Assembly (NCBI RefSeq): GCF_000747525.1
Contig: NZ_CP009278.1
Span: 2,480,001 to 2,544,000 of the forward strand
Reading direction: 5' to 3'
DNA from: Sphingobacterium sp. ML3W
GTDB taxonomy: Bacteria > Bacteroidota > Bacteroidia > Sphingobacteriales > Sphingobacteriaceae
DNA: 64,000 nucleotides
The notes under the pieces were generated by a model. That model was not told the DNA's origin. It saw only the letters and a program-made list of their open reading frames with translations, and searched no databases. Shown one piece after another: positions 17,987 through 26,103 of this stretch; within the stretch, counting starts at the first letter, position 1, and the number at the start of each line of letters is the position of its first letter. The position numbers and the translations under genes were made by a program.

Positions 17987-18331
17987 ATGAACATTACTGT
18001 GCAATCAATTAAATTTAATGCTGATCAAAAGCTAATTGAGTTTATCCAAAGAAAAACAGGTAAATTGAATCAGTTTTTAGACTCAATCATTGGTGGAGAG
18101 TGCTACTTGCGTTTAGAAAATGTAGACGATGAAATAAATAAGATATCGGAAATAAAAATAAATATCCCCGGGAGCCAACTTTTTGCGAAAGGACAAGCTA
18201 AGAGTTTTGAAGAAGCGACTGATATTGCAGTGGAATCCTTAAGAAGACAAATTAACAAACATAAGACCAAAACCAAGACACAGATCAGTAACCATAAAGA
18301 AATTTTGGCGACTGAAGAAGAAGAATTTTAA
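17987..18331 (+). CDS. hpf: Ribosome hibernation-promoting factor (short HPF/RaiA family)
   Basis: A 114-residue protein of the HPF/RaiA fold: MNITVQSIKFNADQKLIEFI at the start, a central beta strand ECYLRLENVDDE, and FAKGQAKSFEEATDIAVESLRRQINKHK near the end. It has no C-terminal dimerisation domain, so it belongs to the short class. Such proteins bind the 30S decoding region and silence ribosomes in stationary phase. The gene lies 15 bp after xerC and is followed by a terminator, so it is the last gene of the rpsU-xerC-hpf group. Confidence 0.93.
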   Translation: MNITVQSIKFNADQKLIEFIQRKTGKLNQFLDSIIGGECYLRLENVDDEINKISEIKINIPGSQLFAKGQAKSFEEATDIAVESLRRQINKHKTKTKTQISNHKEILATEEEEF

Positions 18332-18351
18332 TAAATAACGGTTCAATAATG

Positions 18352-18385
18352 AAAAGACTAACCCATATGTGGTTAGTCTTTTTTT
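18352..18385 (+). terminator. Terminator after hpf
   Basis: Stem AAAAGACTAACC with GGTTAGTCTTTTT, loop CATATGT region, followed by a T-run. It starts 21 bp after the hpf stop. Confidence 0.9.
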
Positions 18386-18479
18386 ATGCTAATAAAAGAA
18401 TGACTAACCGTCGTTTTGGATTTAATATGTATAACATATTATTGTTATTTATAATTATTAAAAATAATCTTTACACTTA

Positions 18480-18511
18480 CTTGGATTGATTATAAATAAT
18501 TATTATTTTTG
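18480..18511 (+). promoter_or_regulatory. Promoter-like elements upstream of the small conserved gene
   Basis: CTTG at 18480-18483 and TATTTTTG at 18504-18511, spaced 20 bases, fit the TTTG/TAnnTTTG pattern. The start codon follows 18 bases later, giving a very short leader. Confidence 0.5.
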
Positions 18512-18529
18512 TCGCATCATCAATAATAA

Positions 18530-18916
18530 ATGAATACCCTTATGTTAAATGCAATCTGTCCGTTAACAAATGTAGAAGAGGTTTTTAAAACTGAAGCTGG
18601 TGCGATCTATCAATGTAGTCGTAAAAATTGTTATTGGTTAGAGTTTGGGGGTACAACGACTTCTTTTTCTGTTTCTGATTTTTTGAAATTCAAGAAATCA
18701 ATCGACAATATCAATATTGAATCCATGTTGACTGACACTGCTCGTTCTTCTGATTTCACTTTGGTGATGCCTTTTCGTACCGAACGCTGTTACTTATTAG
18801 ATGTTCAAGCTGTTTTGAACTTAAGGGAGGTATTGGATGGCGCTAAGTTTATGATGGAATTGAACAGTGTAATCAAAGCTTGTTTACGCAATTCGCAGCT
18901 TACAGTATTGGCTTAA
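18530..18916 (+). CDS. Small conserved Bacteroidota protein of unknown function
   Basis: A 128-residue soluble protein without signal peptide or membrane span. It has four cysteines, two close together in IYQCSRKNCYWLEFGG (near residues 31 and 36), which could bind a metal, but no complete zinc-finger pattern. The middle is mixed beta and helix. A second in-frame ATG at 18542 is an equally possible start. It precedes the ferritin gene by about 180 bp with a separate promoter. Such small proteins beside ferritin occur in related genomes, and it may be of the DUF6686 type, but I could not verify this. Function not predicted. Confidence 0.7.
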   Translation: MNTLMLNAICPLTNVEEVFKTEAGAIYQCSRKNCYWLEFGGTTTSFSVSDFLKFKKSIDNINIESMLTDTARSSDFTLVMPFRTERCYLLDVQAVLNLREVLDGAKFMMELNSVIKACLRNSQLTVLA

Positions 18917-19023
18917 ATAGCTTCTTTATAATTATACTGATTCTAAACAACTTATCTTTTTAATGTCTAATTTAGACTGAATTTGTATTGCATATTTAAT
19001 ATACAAATCTCAGTTATCTCCTC

Positions 19024-19031
19024 TATATTTG
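19024..19031 (+). promoter_or_regulatory. TAnnTTTG promoter element of ferritin gene
   Basis: TATATTTG matches the -7 element exactly and lies 64 bases before the ferritin ATG. No good -33 element is present at the usual distance, which is compatible with regulated expression. Confidence 0.45.
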
Positions 19032-19095
19032 TATTGTTCAAGTAGGTCAGGTGTTCGAAACTTGATTATTAATATTGGAATTAAAACTTACGGAT

Positions 19096-19623
19096 ATGAA
19101 AGATTTATTGAAATTAAAATCTTCTTTAACAGAAGAAATCGAAAATATATTAAATGCGCAAATTAAGGTAGAAGCTCACTCTTCATCTTTGTATTTAGCG
19201 ATGTCATCTTGGTGTGATGATCAAGGCTTAGAAAATGCTGCTGAATTTTTTGCTAAGCAGTCAAATGAAGAACGCGAGCATATGTTGAAGCTTTTTAATT
19301 ATATCAATAATAGAGGTGGTCGTGCTATTTCTCCTGAAGTAACTGGTATTCCTTCTGATTTTGATTCGTTCCGTGGAATTTTTGAATCTACATTGGAGCA
19401 AGAAATGTTCGTAACAGAGCAGTTCAATAATATCGCTGATAAATGTGTGAAGGCTAAAGATTATGTAACCTTTAACTTCTTACAGTGGTTCTTGTCTGAA
19501 CAGGTTGAAGAAGAGTTTGTAGCAAGAAGAATTTTAGAGTTATTTGACGTGATCGGCGAAGAGGGAACTGGACGTTGGGAAATTGACAAGCATTTGGTTA
19601 AGGTAACTTTTGCAGGTGAATAA
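19096..19623 (+). CDS. ftnA: Non-haem ferritin
   Basis: I choose the ATG at 19096 (MKDLLKLKSSLTEEIENILN) because it gives the standard ferritin N-terminus; an upstream TTG at 19075 adds only seven unlikely residues. The 175-residue four-helix bundle has the ferroxidase ligands in the expected places: Glu in EEIENILN, AKQSNEEREHMLKLF, and LEQEMFVTEQFN with EQVEEEF near the end. It oxidises Fe(II) and stores iron in the cytoplasm. Monocistronic, with its own promoter element and terminator. Confidence 0.95.
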   Translation: MKDLLKLKSSLTEEIENILNAQIKVEAHSSSLYLAMSSWCDDQGLENAAEFFAKQSNEEREHMLKLFNYINNRGGRAISPEVTGIPSDFDSFRGIFESTLEQEMFVTEQFNNIADKCVKAKDYVTFNFLQWFLSEQVEEEFVARRILELFDVIGEEGTGRWEIDKHLVKVTFAGE

Positions 19624-19642
19624 TTAATTTATTCTAGTAAAT

Positions 19643-19682
19643 AAAAAAAAGGCGGTTTATTTTATAATAACCGCCTTTTTTT
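19643..19682 (+). terminator. Terminator after ferritin gene
   Basis: Stem AAAAAGGCGGTT with AACCGCCTTTTT and a long T-run, 20 bp after the ferritin stop. Confidence 0.92.
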
Positions 19683-19761
19683 ATACAATAAATCGTAATT
19701 CTGCGTTAATGTTGTGTGAATTAATGTGTATATTGACATACTAATAGAATAAGTTGTTTTG

Positions 19762-22515
19762 ATGTCGGATAAATTCGAAATATCAGGAAATAATCATAAG
19801 ATCATTTTATTTATTATGCTCTTCTTTATTGTTTGTAGGGCTGAAGCTCAGTTGCAAAAAAAGGAGGTGTATGGTTTTGTTGTGGATATTGATGGACAAC
19901 CTCTTGCTGGGGTTAATGTGCGCCTAACAACTTCGCTAGATACCATTATGGTTGCGTCTTCAAATACTGGATTCTACAAATTTGAGGAAGTTAAAGGGAA
20001 AAACATCCGATTGAACTATAGTTTGTTGGGCTTAGAAATCGTAGAACGCTCTTATCCACAATATAACTCAACCAATCGAGTGGTTGCAGAAACGATTACT
20101 CTGAAGCCCCAGACCTCGGTGCTAAAAGAAATTCTTATTAAAAAATATAAGCCAATTGTTTTTAAGGAGGATACGGTACAGTTCAATATGGATGCATTTC
20201 AATTTAATCGTCGCATGCTTCTTGAAGACGCTTTGAAGCAAATTCCTAATTTTCAAGTTTCTAGAGATGGATCTGTTTATGCATTTGGAAAACCAATCAT
20301 GTCTGTTCAGGTGGATGGTAAGAAGTTTTTTGGAGGTGATGTGCTGACAGCAACTCGAAATCTTCCTGTAGACTTTATTAAGAATATTCAGGTGATTGAT
20401 TACTACGGCGATGAAGCGTATGCAAAAGGAACAAAAGGCGGAGAGTCTGAAAAGATCTTAAACATCGTCTTAAAAGATGATAAAAAGAAAATTTCTTTTG
20501 GTCAAGTAACAGGTGGTTTGGGCAATAAAGACCGCTTTTTAGCAAGTGCGGGGATTAATAGGTTTAATGATGGGCAAGAGTTGTCATTTGTTGGGTCTCT
20601 TAATAATACGAATACGAATTTATTTTCCTTTGGTTCTCCAAATGGTGGTGGATCGCGTGATCGCGTTATGGGAGAACTGGCTGATTTTGCAGACCCAACT
20701 GATGGGTTTAACAATATAGGTTCTTTGGGTACGAGTTTTTCAAGTAATTTGACGGATAAAATTTACGCTTCTGGACGATACAGTTTTTCGAACATGAAGA
20801 ATGTCACAAAAGGAAATTCTTACCTTCAATCAGTGTACGGTGATCATATCATTTCTAATCTAGAGGATTACGTAACCAAATCAGTAGATAATAGCCATCA
20901 GATGAATTGGGATTTTGATATTAAATTGTCTGATACGGATTTGTTGAAAATATCGCCTACATTTTCATGGAGCAAATCTAAAGGTGAAGAAGTGCGGGAC
21001 AGGTATGTAAAAAACAGAACCATTACGAATAACGGAACATATCTTGCGGATAATACGAGTACAAGTCCAAATGCGGAACTGGATGTGCTATATGCTAAAA
21101 GTTTTAAAAAACCGGGTAGAAAATTGGTTTACAATTTACATCTAGGCTATAATTCGGTTGAAAAAAATGAAAATATCTTAGACCGTAACACCATTATTGA
21201 CTCTGCATTCAATGATGTGAGCACGAAGACTAGTTTTTTAAATCAATTTGTAAGAAGTGATAACCAGAATCAAGATATAAAAAGCTCGCTCTCCATTATC
21301 GAACCTGTGGATAAGGGTGGGGTCTTGGAAATCAATTATGATTTTACTTATACAGCAATTGATGCGAGGCGCATGGTTCATGAACGTGATAATGAACTGT
21401 GGGATATGCAGCTTGTAGATTCGTTGAGTTTGCGCTATGATTATGCTTTTGCCTCCAATAGAATCGGAATGAAATACCAACAAGATGTCTTTAGTAAGTT
21501 TAAATATAATGTGGGTTTTGCGGTACAACCAACTGAATTGACGGGATATTCTCGGGACAAGTCTATCCGGACTTCCTATGGGAACGTTAACCTCATACCC
21601 GCAGCAGGTATAAAATGGAAGTTTAATGAAAATTCGGATTTGTCCGTAGACTATTTGGGTAAGAATAATCAACCTAATTTTTATCAAATTCAACCTATTT
21701 TGGATAATACAAATTCGCAAAACATTATTCAGGGAAATCCGGATCTGAAAGCTGAATTTGTAAATCGTATTTTAGCGAAGTATCGAAAATCAATTGTGAA
21801 AAAGGGACAATATTTCGAAAGTAGTCTAGCCTATAATTTCGTGTTTGATAAAATTGTGTCAAACCGAACTACTATGCCTAATTCTACGATTCAAAAAACG
21901 ACATTTTTAAATACTTCGGGATATTATGATATTAAAGCATATTATTTATTTACCTCTGCATTGTTTGATGGTAATATTCAGATGAGTTTGAATGGTAATG
22001 CTGATTTTTATAATAATGTGACTTATATCAATGATACGCGTAATGATGGAGGGCATATATTGTATTCACAATCGCTTCAATTCCGTTATATGTTCAGTGA
22101 TATTTTTGAAGCAGAGTTAAATGGTAATTACTCGTTGAATAGTGCTACTTATAAGCTTCCTTATAATGATCAAATCATCGCACATTCAGGGGTGCTTGGT
22201 CTGGGGTCAAAATGTTATGTTAGCCAGCATAGTTCATTTGGTGTGGAGGTCTCACAAAGGCTTAATGCGGGTTATTCATCTAATTCGTGGACGAATGTCA
22301 ATCCAACAATTATCAATGCTTATTTTGAATATACTTTTATGCGCAATAATTTGGCCATGTTACGTGTTCAGGGATTCGACTTGCTCAATCAAAACTCAGG
22401 AATAACTAGGGATGTTATCGGAAATGATATTTTGGATGTCCAAAATCAAAGATTGTCACGTTATTTTATGTTATCTCTTAATTTTCGTTTGCAAAAATAT
22501 CCAAAAAAATCATAA
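19762..22515 (+). CDS. Outer membrane beta-barrel protein with N-terminal carboxypeptidase-regulatory-like domain
   Basis: The ATG at 19762 is preferred to a TTG one codon earlier. The 917-residue product has a long signal region ending CRAEAQ (near residue 30), then a carboxypeptidase regulatory-like beta-sandwich (VYGFVVDIDGQPLAGVNVRL), then a plug-like region (LEDALKQIPNFQVSRDG) and a large beta-barrel with alternating strands to the end. It fits the TonB-receptor-related outer membrane beta-barrel family of Bacteroidota, which lack a clear TonB box. No SusD partner follows. Its stop overlaps the next ATG by one base, so it is coupled to the quinone oxidoreductase gene. The ligand is unknown. 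Confidence 0.88.
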   Translation: MSDKFEISGNNHKIILFIMLFFIVCRAEAQLQKKEVYGFVVDIDGQPLAGVNVRLTTSLDTIMVASSNTGFYKFEEVKGKNIRLNYSLLGLEIVERSYPQYNSTNRVVAETITLKPQTSVLKEILIKKYKPIVFKEDTVQFNMDAFQFNRRMLLEDALKQIPNFQVSRDGSVYAFGKPIMSVQVDGKKFFGGDVLTATRNLPVDFIKNIQVIDYYGDEAYAKGTKGGESEKILNIVLKDDKKKISFGQVTGGLGNKDRFLASAGINRFNDGQELSFVGSLNNTNTNLFSFGSPNGGGSRDRVMGELADFADPTDGFNNIGSLGTSFSSNLTDKIYASGRYSFSNMKNVTKGNSYLQSVYGDHIISNLEDYVTKSVDNSHQMNWDFDIKLSDTDLLKISPTFSWSKSKGEEVRDRYVKNRTITNNGTYLADNTSTSPNAELDVLYAKSFKKPGRKLVYNLHLGYNSVEKNENILDRNTIIDSAFNDVSTKTSFLNQFVRSDNQNQDIKSSLSIIEPVDKGGVLEINYDFTYTAIDARRMVHERDNELWDMQLVDSLSLRYDYAFASNRIGMKYQQDVFSKFKYNVGFAVQPTELTGYSRDKSIRTSYGNVNLIPAAGIKWKFNENSDLSVDYLGKNNQPNFYQIQPILDNTNSQNIIQGNPDLKAEFVNRILAKYRKSIVKKGQYFESSLAYNFVFDKIVSNRTTMPNSTIQKTTFLNTSGYYDIKAYYLFTSALFDGNIQMSLNGNADFYNNVTYINDTRNDGGHILYSQSLQFRYMFSDIFEAELNGNYSLNSATYKLPYNDQIIAHSGVLGLGSKCYVSQHSSFGVEVSQRLNAGYSSNSWTNVNPTIINAYFEYTFMRNNLAMLRVQGFDLLNQNSGITRDVIGNDILDVQNQRLSRYFMLSLNFRLQKYPKKS

Positions 22516-23486
22516 TGAAAGCTGTTGTAATAACCCATTTTGGAGGACCTGAATGCCTAGCGGTAAAAGAGGTCACTGAACCTTTGTATTCATCTCATGA
22601 GGTATTAATAAAAGTGCGAGCTGCGGGTATGAACCGTCCGGACGTTTTTCAAAGGAAAGGAAACTATGCTGCGCCTGAAGGGGTTTCGGCCGATATCCCA
22701 GGTTTGGAGGTTGCGGGAGAAATAGTAGCTGTTGGTGGGTCTGTGAGCGAATGGAAGGTGGGGGATCGTGTGTGTGCGCTTTTGTCCGGAGCCGGATATG
22801 CGCAGTATGTAGCTGTAAATCAAGGTCAGTGCCTGCCTATACCTGAAGGTTTTAGTTATATAGAGGCTGCTGCACTTCCTGAAACTTTATTTACAGTTTA
22901 TCATAATGTTTTTCAACGGGGGGCATTAATGAATAGTCAAGCTTTTTTAGTTCACGGCGGTAGCGGTGGTATCGGTTCAATGGCTATACAATTAGCAAAA
23001 TTGTGTGGTGCAAAAGTGTATACGACCGTGAGCTCTGATAAGAAAGCTGTATACTGCAAAAGTTTAGGGGCCGATGTGGTTATTAATTATAATGAAGAAG
23101 ATTATGAAGTGGTTATCGGTGTTGATCAAATCGATGTTGTGTTGGATAGTATTGGAGGCGATTATTTTGCTAAAAATATCCAGGTAATGAAGCCAGATGG
23201 TCATTTGGTATATATAAATGCGATGAAGGGTGGGAAGGTTGAATTAAATCTATTTAAATTGATGCAAAAGCGAATTTATTTATCTGGAAGTTTGCTGAGA
23301 AGTCGTTCTGTTTTATTTAAACGTACTGTGCGGGATGAGATTATGCAGCAAATATTCCCATTACTCAATAAAAAGACGTTCCAGAGTAATGTCTACCGGA
23401 CCTTTAGGCTTGAAGAAGCTGTGGCTGCACATCAGTTATTAGATTCGGGTGATTTTATGGGTAAGTTGGTGTTTGATCTTCAATAA
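22515..23486 (+). CDS. NAD(P)H:quinone oxidoreductase-like, zinc-independent MDR (PIG3 type)
   Basis: A 323-residue medium-chain dehydrogenase/reductase. The N-terminus MKAVVITHFGGPECLAVKEV and AAGMNRPDVFQRKGNY are hallmarks of the quinone-oxidoreductase/PIG3 branch, and no catalytic zinc ligands are present. The Rossmann part has VHGGSGGIGSMAIQLAK near residue 145. It likely reduces a quinone or enone with NADPH in the cytoplasm. It overlaps the preceding barrel gene by one base. Its 3' end overlaps the convergent AraC-family gene by 32 bp. A functional tie to the barrel protein is not apparent. Confidence 0.9.
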   Translation: MKAVVITHFGGPECLAVKEVTEPLYSSHEVLIKVRAAGMNRPDVFQRKGNYAAPEGVSADIPGLEVAGEIVAVGGSVSEWKVGDRVCALLSGAGYAQYVAVNQGQCLPIPEGFSYIEAAALPETLFTVYHNVFQRGALMNSQAFLVHGGSGGIGSMAIQLAKLCGAKVYTTVSSDKKAVYCKSLGADVVINYNEEDYEVVIGVDQIDVVLDSIGGDYFAKNIQVMKPDGHLVYINAMKGGKVELNLFKLMQKRIYLSGSLLRSRSVLFKRTVRDEIMQQIFPLLNKKTFQSNVYRTFRLEEAVAAHQLLDSGDFMGKLVFDLQ

Positions 23487-24351
23487 TGTTATACAATTGT
23501 TTTTGATATTGTAGGGGTGTGCACCCTGTTGCTTCCTTAAAATATTTGTGAAAACTGACAAAGTTTTGGAAACCCGATTCAAAACAAATCTGTTTAACAT
23601 TCATCTTGCGTTCATTGAGCAATTTGCAAGCATAACCGATCCGCATTTCAATGAGGTATTGAAATAGCGTTTTGCCAGATTTAGCTTTGAAATAACGGCA
23701 GAAAGAGTTAGTCGTCATTCCTGTCATTGAGGCAATGTCTTCAAGTCGAATCTGTGTTTTATAGTACTGGGTAATGTAGTCTATAATTACGGTCATTCGC
23801 CCGAAATCTAGATCTTGACTATCAATGGGGTAATTTTCACTGGATAATAAAGTATAGGATTCGGACTCTGCAATTAGGGTAAGTACCTCAATTAGACCTA
23901 TGATTTTAGTTGAGTTATAGCTATTTAAAATCTTTTCTATAAGATCTTTAGATGTAGTGATGATGGAATTATCGAGCTGTATACCTCGTCTTGATTTTTT
24001 GAGTAGATTTTTTAATTTATGATTTTCCGGTAGATTGAAAAATTGATCACCTAGAAAATTTTCTTTAAAATGTGTGACTCTTATATCCGCGGGATCTATA
24101 TAATTGCTATCGAGGTACTGCGCGTCAAATAACCAATAATGGGGTAAGTTGGCCCCAACCAATACAATATCTCCACTTCTGAAATTCTTGACACTATCTC
24201 CAATAAACTGTGTTCCAGAACCTTTTGCAAAATGAATCAATTCAAGTTCTTCATGATAATGCCAAATATTGTGGTTTTGGGGCATAATGTCGTTCCTGAC
24301 ACTGAAAGATTTTATGCTACTGTCCTTGACTTTTAATAGTTGTGGTTTCAT
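23455..24351 (-). CDS. AraC-family transcriptional regulator (cupin plus HTH), likely of the deoxysugar operon
   Basis: A 298-residue regulator. Residues about 1-100 form a cupin-type sensory domain (MPQNHNIWHYHEELELIHFA, FRSGDIVLVGANLPHYW). The C-terminal 100 residues are the double AraC HTH: IRLEDIASMTGMTTNSFCRY and a second helix pair ending CTPLQYQKQ, with NVKQICFESGFQNFVSFHKY between. It is divergently transcribed from fucP, with 141 bp between the starts, so it most likely regulates the following seven-gene operon. The effector is probably the sugar or a pathway intermediate (inference). Its 3' end overlaps the convergent quinone oxidoreductase gene by 32 bp. Confidence 0.92.
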   Translation of the reverse strand: MKPQLLKVKDSSIKSFSVRNDIMPQNHNIWHYHEELELIHFAKGSGTQFIGDSVKNFRSGDIVLVGANLPHYWLFDAQYLDSNYIDPADIRVTHFKENFLGDQFFNLPENHKLKNLLKKSRRGIQLDNSIITTSKDLIEKILNSYNSTKIIGLIEVLTLIAESESYTLLSSENYPIDSQDLDFGRMTVIIDYITQYYKTQIRLEDIASMTGMTTNSFCRYFKAKSGKTLFQYLIEMRIGYACKLLNERKMNVKQICFESGFQNFVSFHKYFKEATGCTPLQYQKQLYNIIEDQTPTYP

Positions 24352-24401
24352 TTATTAATAAATATATGCACTATATTTTAGATATATACGAATAAGTATG
24401 T

Positions 24402-24436
24402 TAAAATAGCTTAATAATTGGGTAAAATACCTAAAT
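24402..24436 (+). promoter_or_regulatory. Candidate AraC-type operator: direct repeats 21 bp apart
   Basis: TAAAATAGCTTAA at 24402-24414 and TAAAATACCTAAA at 24423-24435 match at 11 of 13 positions and are exactly 21 bp apart, two helical turns, the usual arrangement for AraC-family half-sites. The core heptamer also appears inverted at 24374-24380 and 24458-24464. The region is AT-rich, so chance matches are possible. Confidence 0.45.
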
Positions 24437-24492
24437 TATGTTTCATTATTTATGCCTTATTTTACATAAACCAATGATAAATTATATTTTTT

Positions 24493-25749
24493 ATGTCAGT
24501 AAGTAACAGTAATAAATTAGCAATCGCTTTAGTAACATCTCTATTTTTCTTTTGGGGATTCGTACATAACTTAGATCCAATCCTGATTCCGCATCTTCGC
24601 AATGCTTTTAGTCTGACTCATTTACAAGCATCTTTAGTGGATTCGGCAGTTTTTATTGCCTATTTTCTATTGGCTATTCCTGCGGGAATAATCATGAAGA
24701 GATATGGTTATAAAGCGGGTATCCTGATAGGATTATGTCTTTTTGCAGTAGGTTGTTTTCTATTTATTCCCGCCGCTAATCAAATCAGTTATGCTTACTT
24801 CTTGGGCGCTTTATTTGTCGTGGCCTGTGGCTTGACTATTTTAGAAACAGCAGCAAATCCATATGTGACTATTTTGGGAGACCCGAGTAAAGCAACCCAA
24901 CGATTGAATTTTGCACAGTCTTTTAATGGATTGGCTGCATTTATAGCTCCAATTTTGGGCGGTAAGTATATTTTAACGGAGCAGCCGAAGTCGGATACCG
25001 AAATTGCAGAAATGAGTGAGCAAGTGCGTATTGCTTATATTCAAGCTGAGACTGCCGCAGTTAAAGGGCCTTATATCATCTTAGGCTTAATTATCCTAGT
25101 GGTTGCTGCAGTGCTTTTCTTTACTAAGTTGCCAGATATCAAAGATGATGAAGGCGATGGAAAGGTCGGGTTTTTCCATACCTTGAGACATAAAAATGTG
25201 AAATGGGGTGTGATTGCTCAATTTTTTTATGTTGGTGCACAAGTATGTATTTTGAGTTTTATGGTTTTATATGCCACTGAAGTTGCTGGGATAGCACCCA
25301 TGGATGCTGCAAAGTATGCTAGCTTTACAGGTTTAGCTTTTATGTTAGGAAGGTTTGTAGGTACATTTTTTATGAAATACATACAGCCACTCAAGTTATT
25401 AACACTTTATGCAATAATCTGTATTGGTTTGTCTTTTATCGTGATATATGGTAGCGGTGAACTTACGGTGTATGCCTTGATTGCAGTTGCATTTTTTATG
25501 TCAATCATGTTTCCGACCATATTTGCTGTAGGTGTACAAGGCATAGGTTCGGATACTAAATCTGCGTCAAGTTTGATTGTTATGTCTATCGTAGGTGGCG
25601 CTATATTGCCGCCTTTACTGGGCTTAATTTCGGACATGACAGGAAATCTACAACTTGGATACTGGGTCCCTTTAATCTGTTTTGTGGTTGTGCTTTTATT
25701 TGCTCTAGCAAACAAAAATATAACGGATCAAGCTGGAAAAACTGCTTAG
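24493..25749 (+). CDS. fucP: L-fucose:H+ symporter (FucP-type MFS permease)
   Basis: A 418-residue, 12-span MFS transporter of the FucP subfamily. It has the FHS-family opening FFFWGFVHNLDPILIPHLR in span 1, where the FucP proton-coupling Asp/Asn region lies, then the SLVDSAVFIAYFLLAIPAG segment and MKRYGYKAGILIGL loop, and VACGLTILETAANPYVTILG, all distinctive of FucP. It would bring L-fucose, or a related sugar such as L-galactose or D-arabinose, across the inner membrane. It is the first gene of a seven-gene operon for sugar oxidation. Little leader exists before the ATG. Confidence 0.9.
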   Translation: MSVSNSNKLAIALVTSLFFFWGFVHNLDPILIPHLRNAFSLTHLQASLVDSAVFIAYFLLAIPAGIIMKRYGYKAGILIGLCLFAVGCFLFIPAANQISYAYFLGALFVVACGLTILETAANPYVTILGDPSKATQRLNFAQSFNGLAAFIAPILGGKYILTEQPKSDTEIAEMSEQVRIAYIQAETAAVKGPYIILGLIILVVAAVLFFTKLPDIKDDEGDGKVGFFHTLRHKNVKWGVIAQFFYVGAQVCILSFMVLYATEVAGIAPMDAAKYASFTGLAFMLGRFVGTFFMKYIQPLKLLTLYAIICIGLSFIVIYGSGELTVYALIAVAFFMSIMFPTIFAVGVQGIGSDTKSASSLIVMSIVGGAILPPLLGLISDMTGNLQLGYWVPLICFVVVLLFALANKNITDQAGKTA

Positions 25750-25766
25750 AAATAATTTATAATAAG

Positions 25767-26099
25767 ATGATACAATATACGTTTGCGCTAGATTTGGTTA
25801 ATGATCCGAAATTGATTGCTGAATATGAGCAGCATCATAAAACAGTGATGCCAGAAATTAAAGAATCAATCCGAGCTGCTGGTGTTACGAAGATGGAAAT
25901 ATTTAGATTTGAAAACCGTTTATTTATGATCATGGAGGTGGACAGTACGTTTTCTTTTGAAAAGAAAGCTAAAATGGATGCTGAAAATGAAACTGTACAG
26001 AAATGGGAGAAATTGATGTGGAAGTATCAAAGTGCGATACCAGGTGCGAAGGGGGATGAGAAGTGGGTTTTAATGAATAAAATATTCGATTTGAAATAA
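25767..26099 (+). CDS. L-rhamnose/L-fucose mutarotase family protein (RhaM/DUF718 type)
   Basis: A 110-residue ferredoxin-like protein of the RhaM (DUF718) family. Conserved elements are FALDLVNDPKLIAEYEQHH, GVTKMEIFRFENRLFMIMEV and the C-terminal WEKLMWKYQSAIPGAKGDEKW. Family members interconvert alpha and beta anomers of 6-deoxy sugars. It would supply the anomer used by the dehydrogenase of this operon. It lies 17 bp after fucP and 4 bp before the dehydratase gene. Confidence 0.9.
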   Translation: MIQYTFALDLVNDPKLIAEYEQHHKTVMPEIKESIRAAGVTKMEIFRFENRLFMIMEVDSTFSFEKKAKMDAENETVQKWEKLMWKYQSAIPGAKGDEKWVLMNKIFDLK

Positions 26100-26103
26100 T
26101 AAG

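Noticed and set aside
21238..21720. 160-codon antisense ORF within the beta-barrel gene
   Set aside because: Antisense shadow of a well-supported barrel gene; no start signal and no domain.
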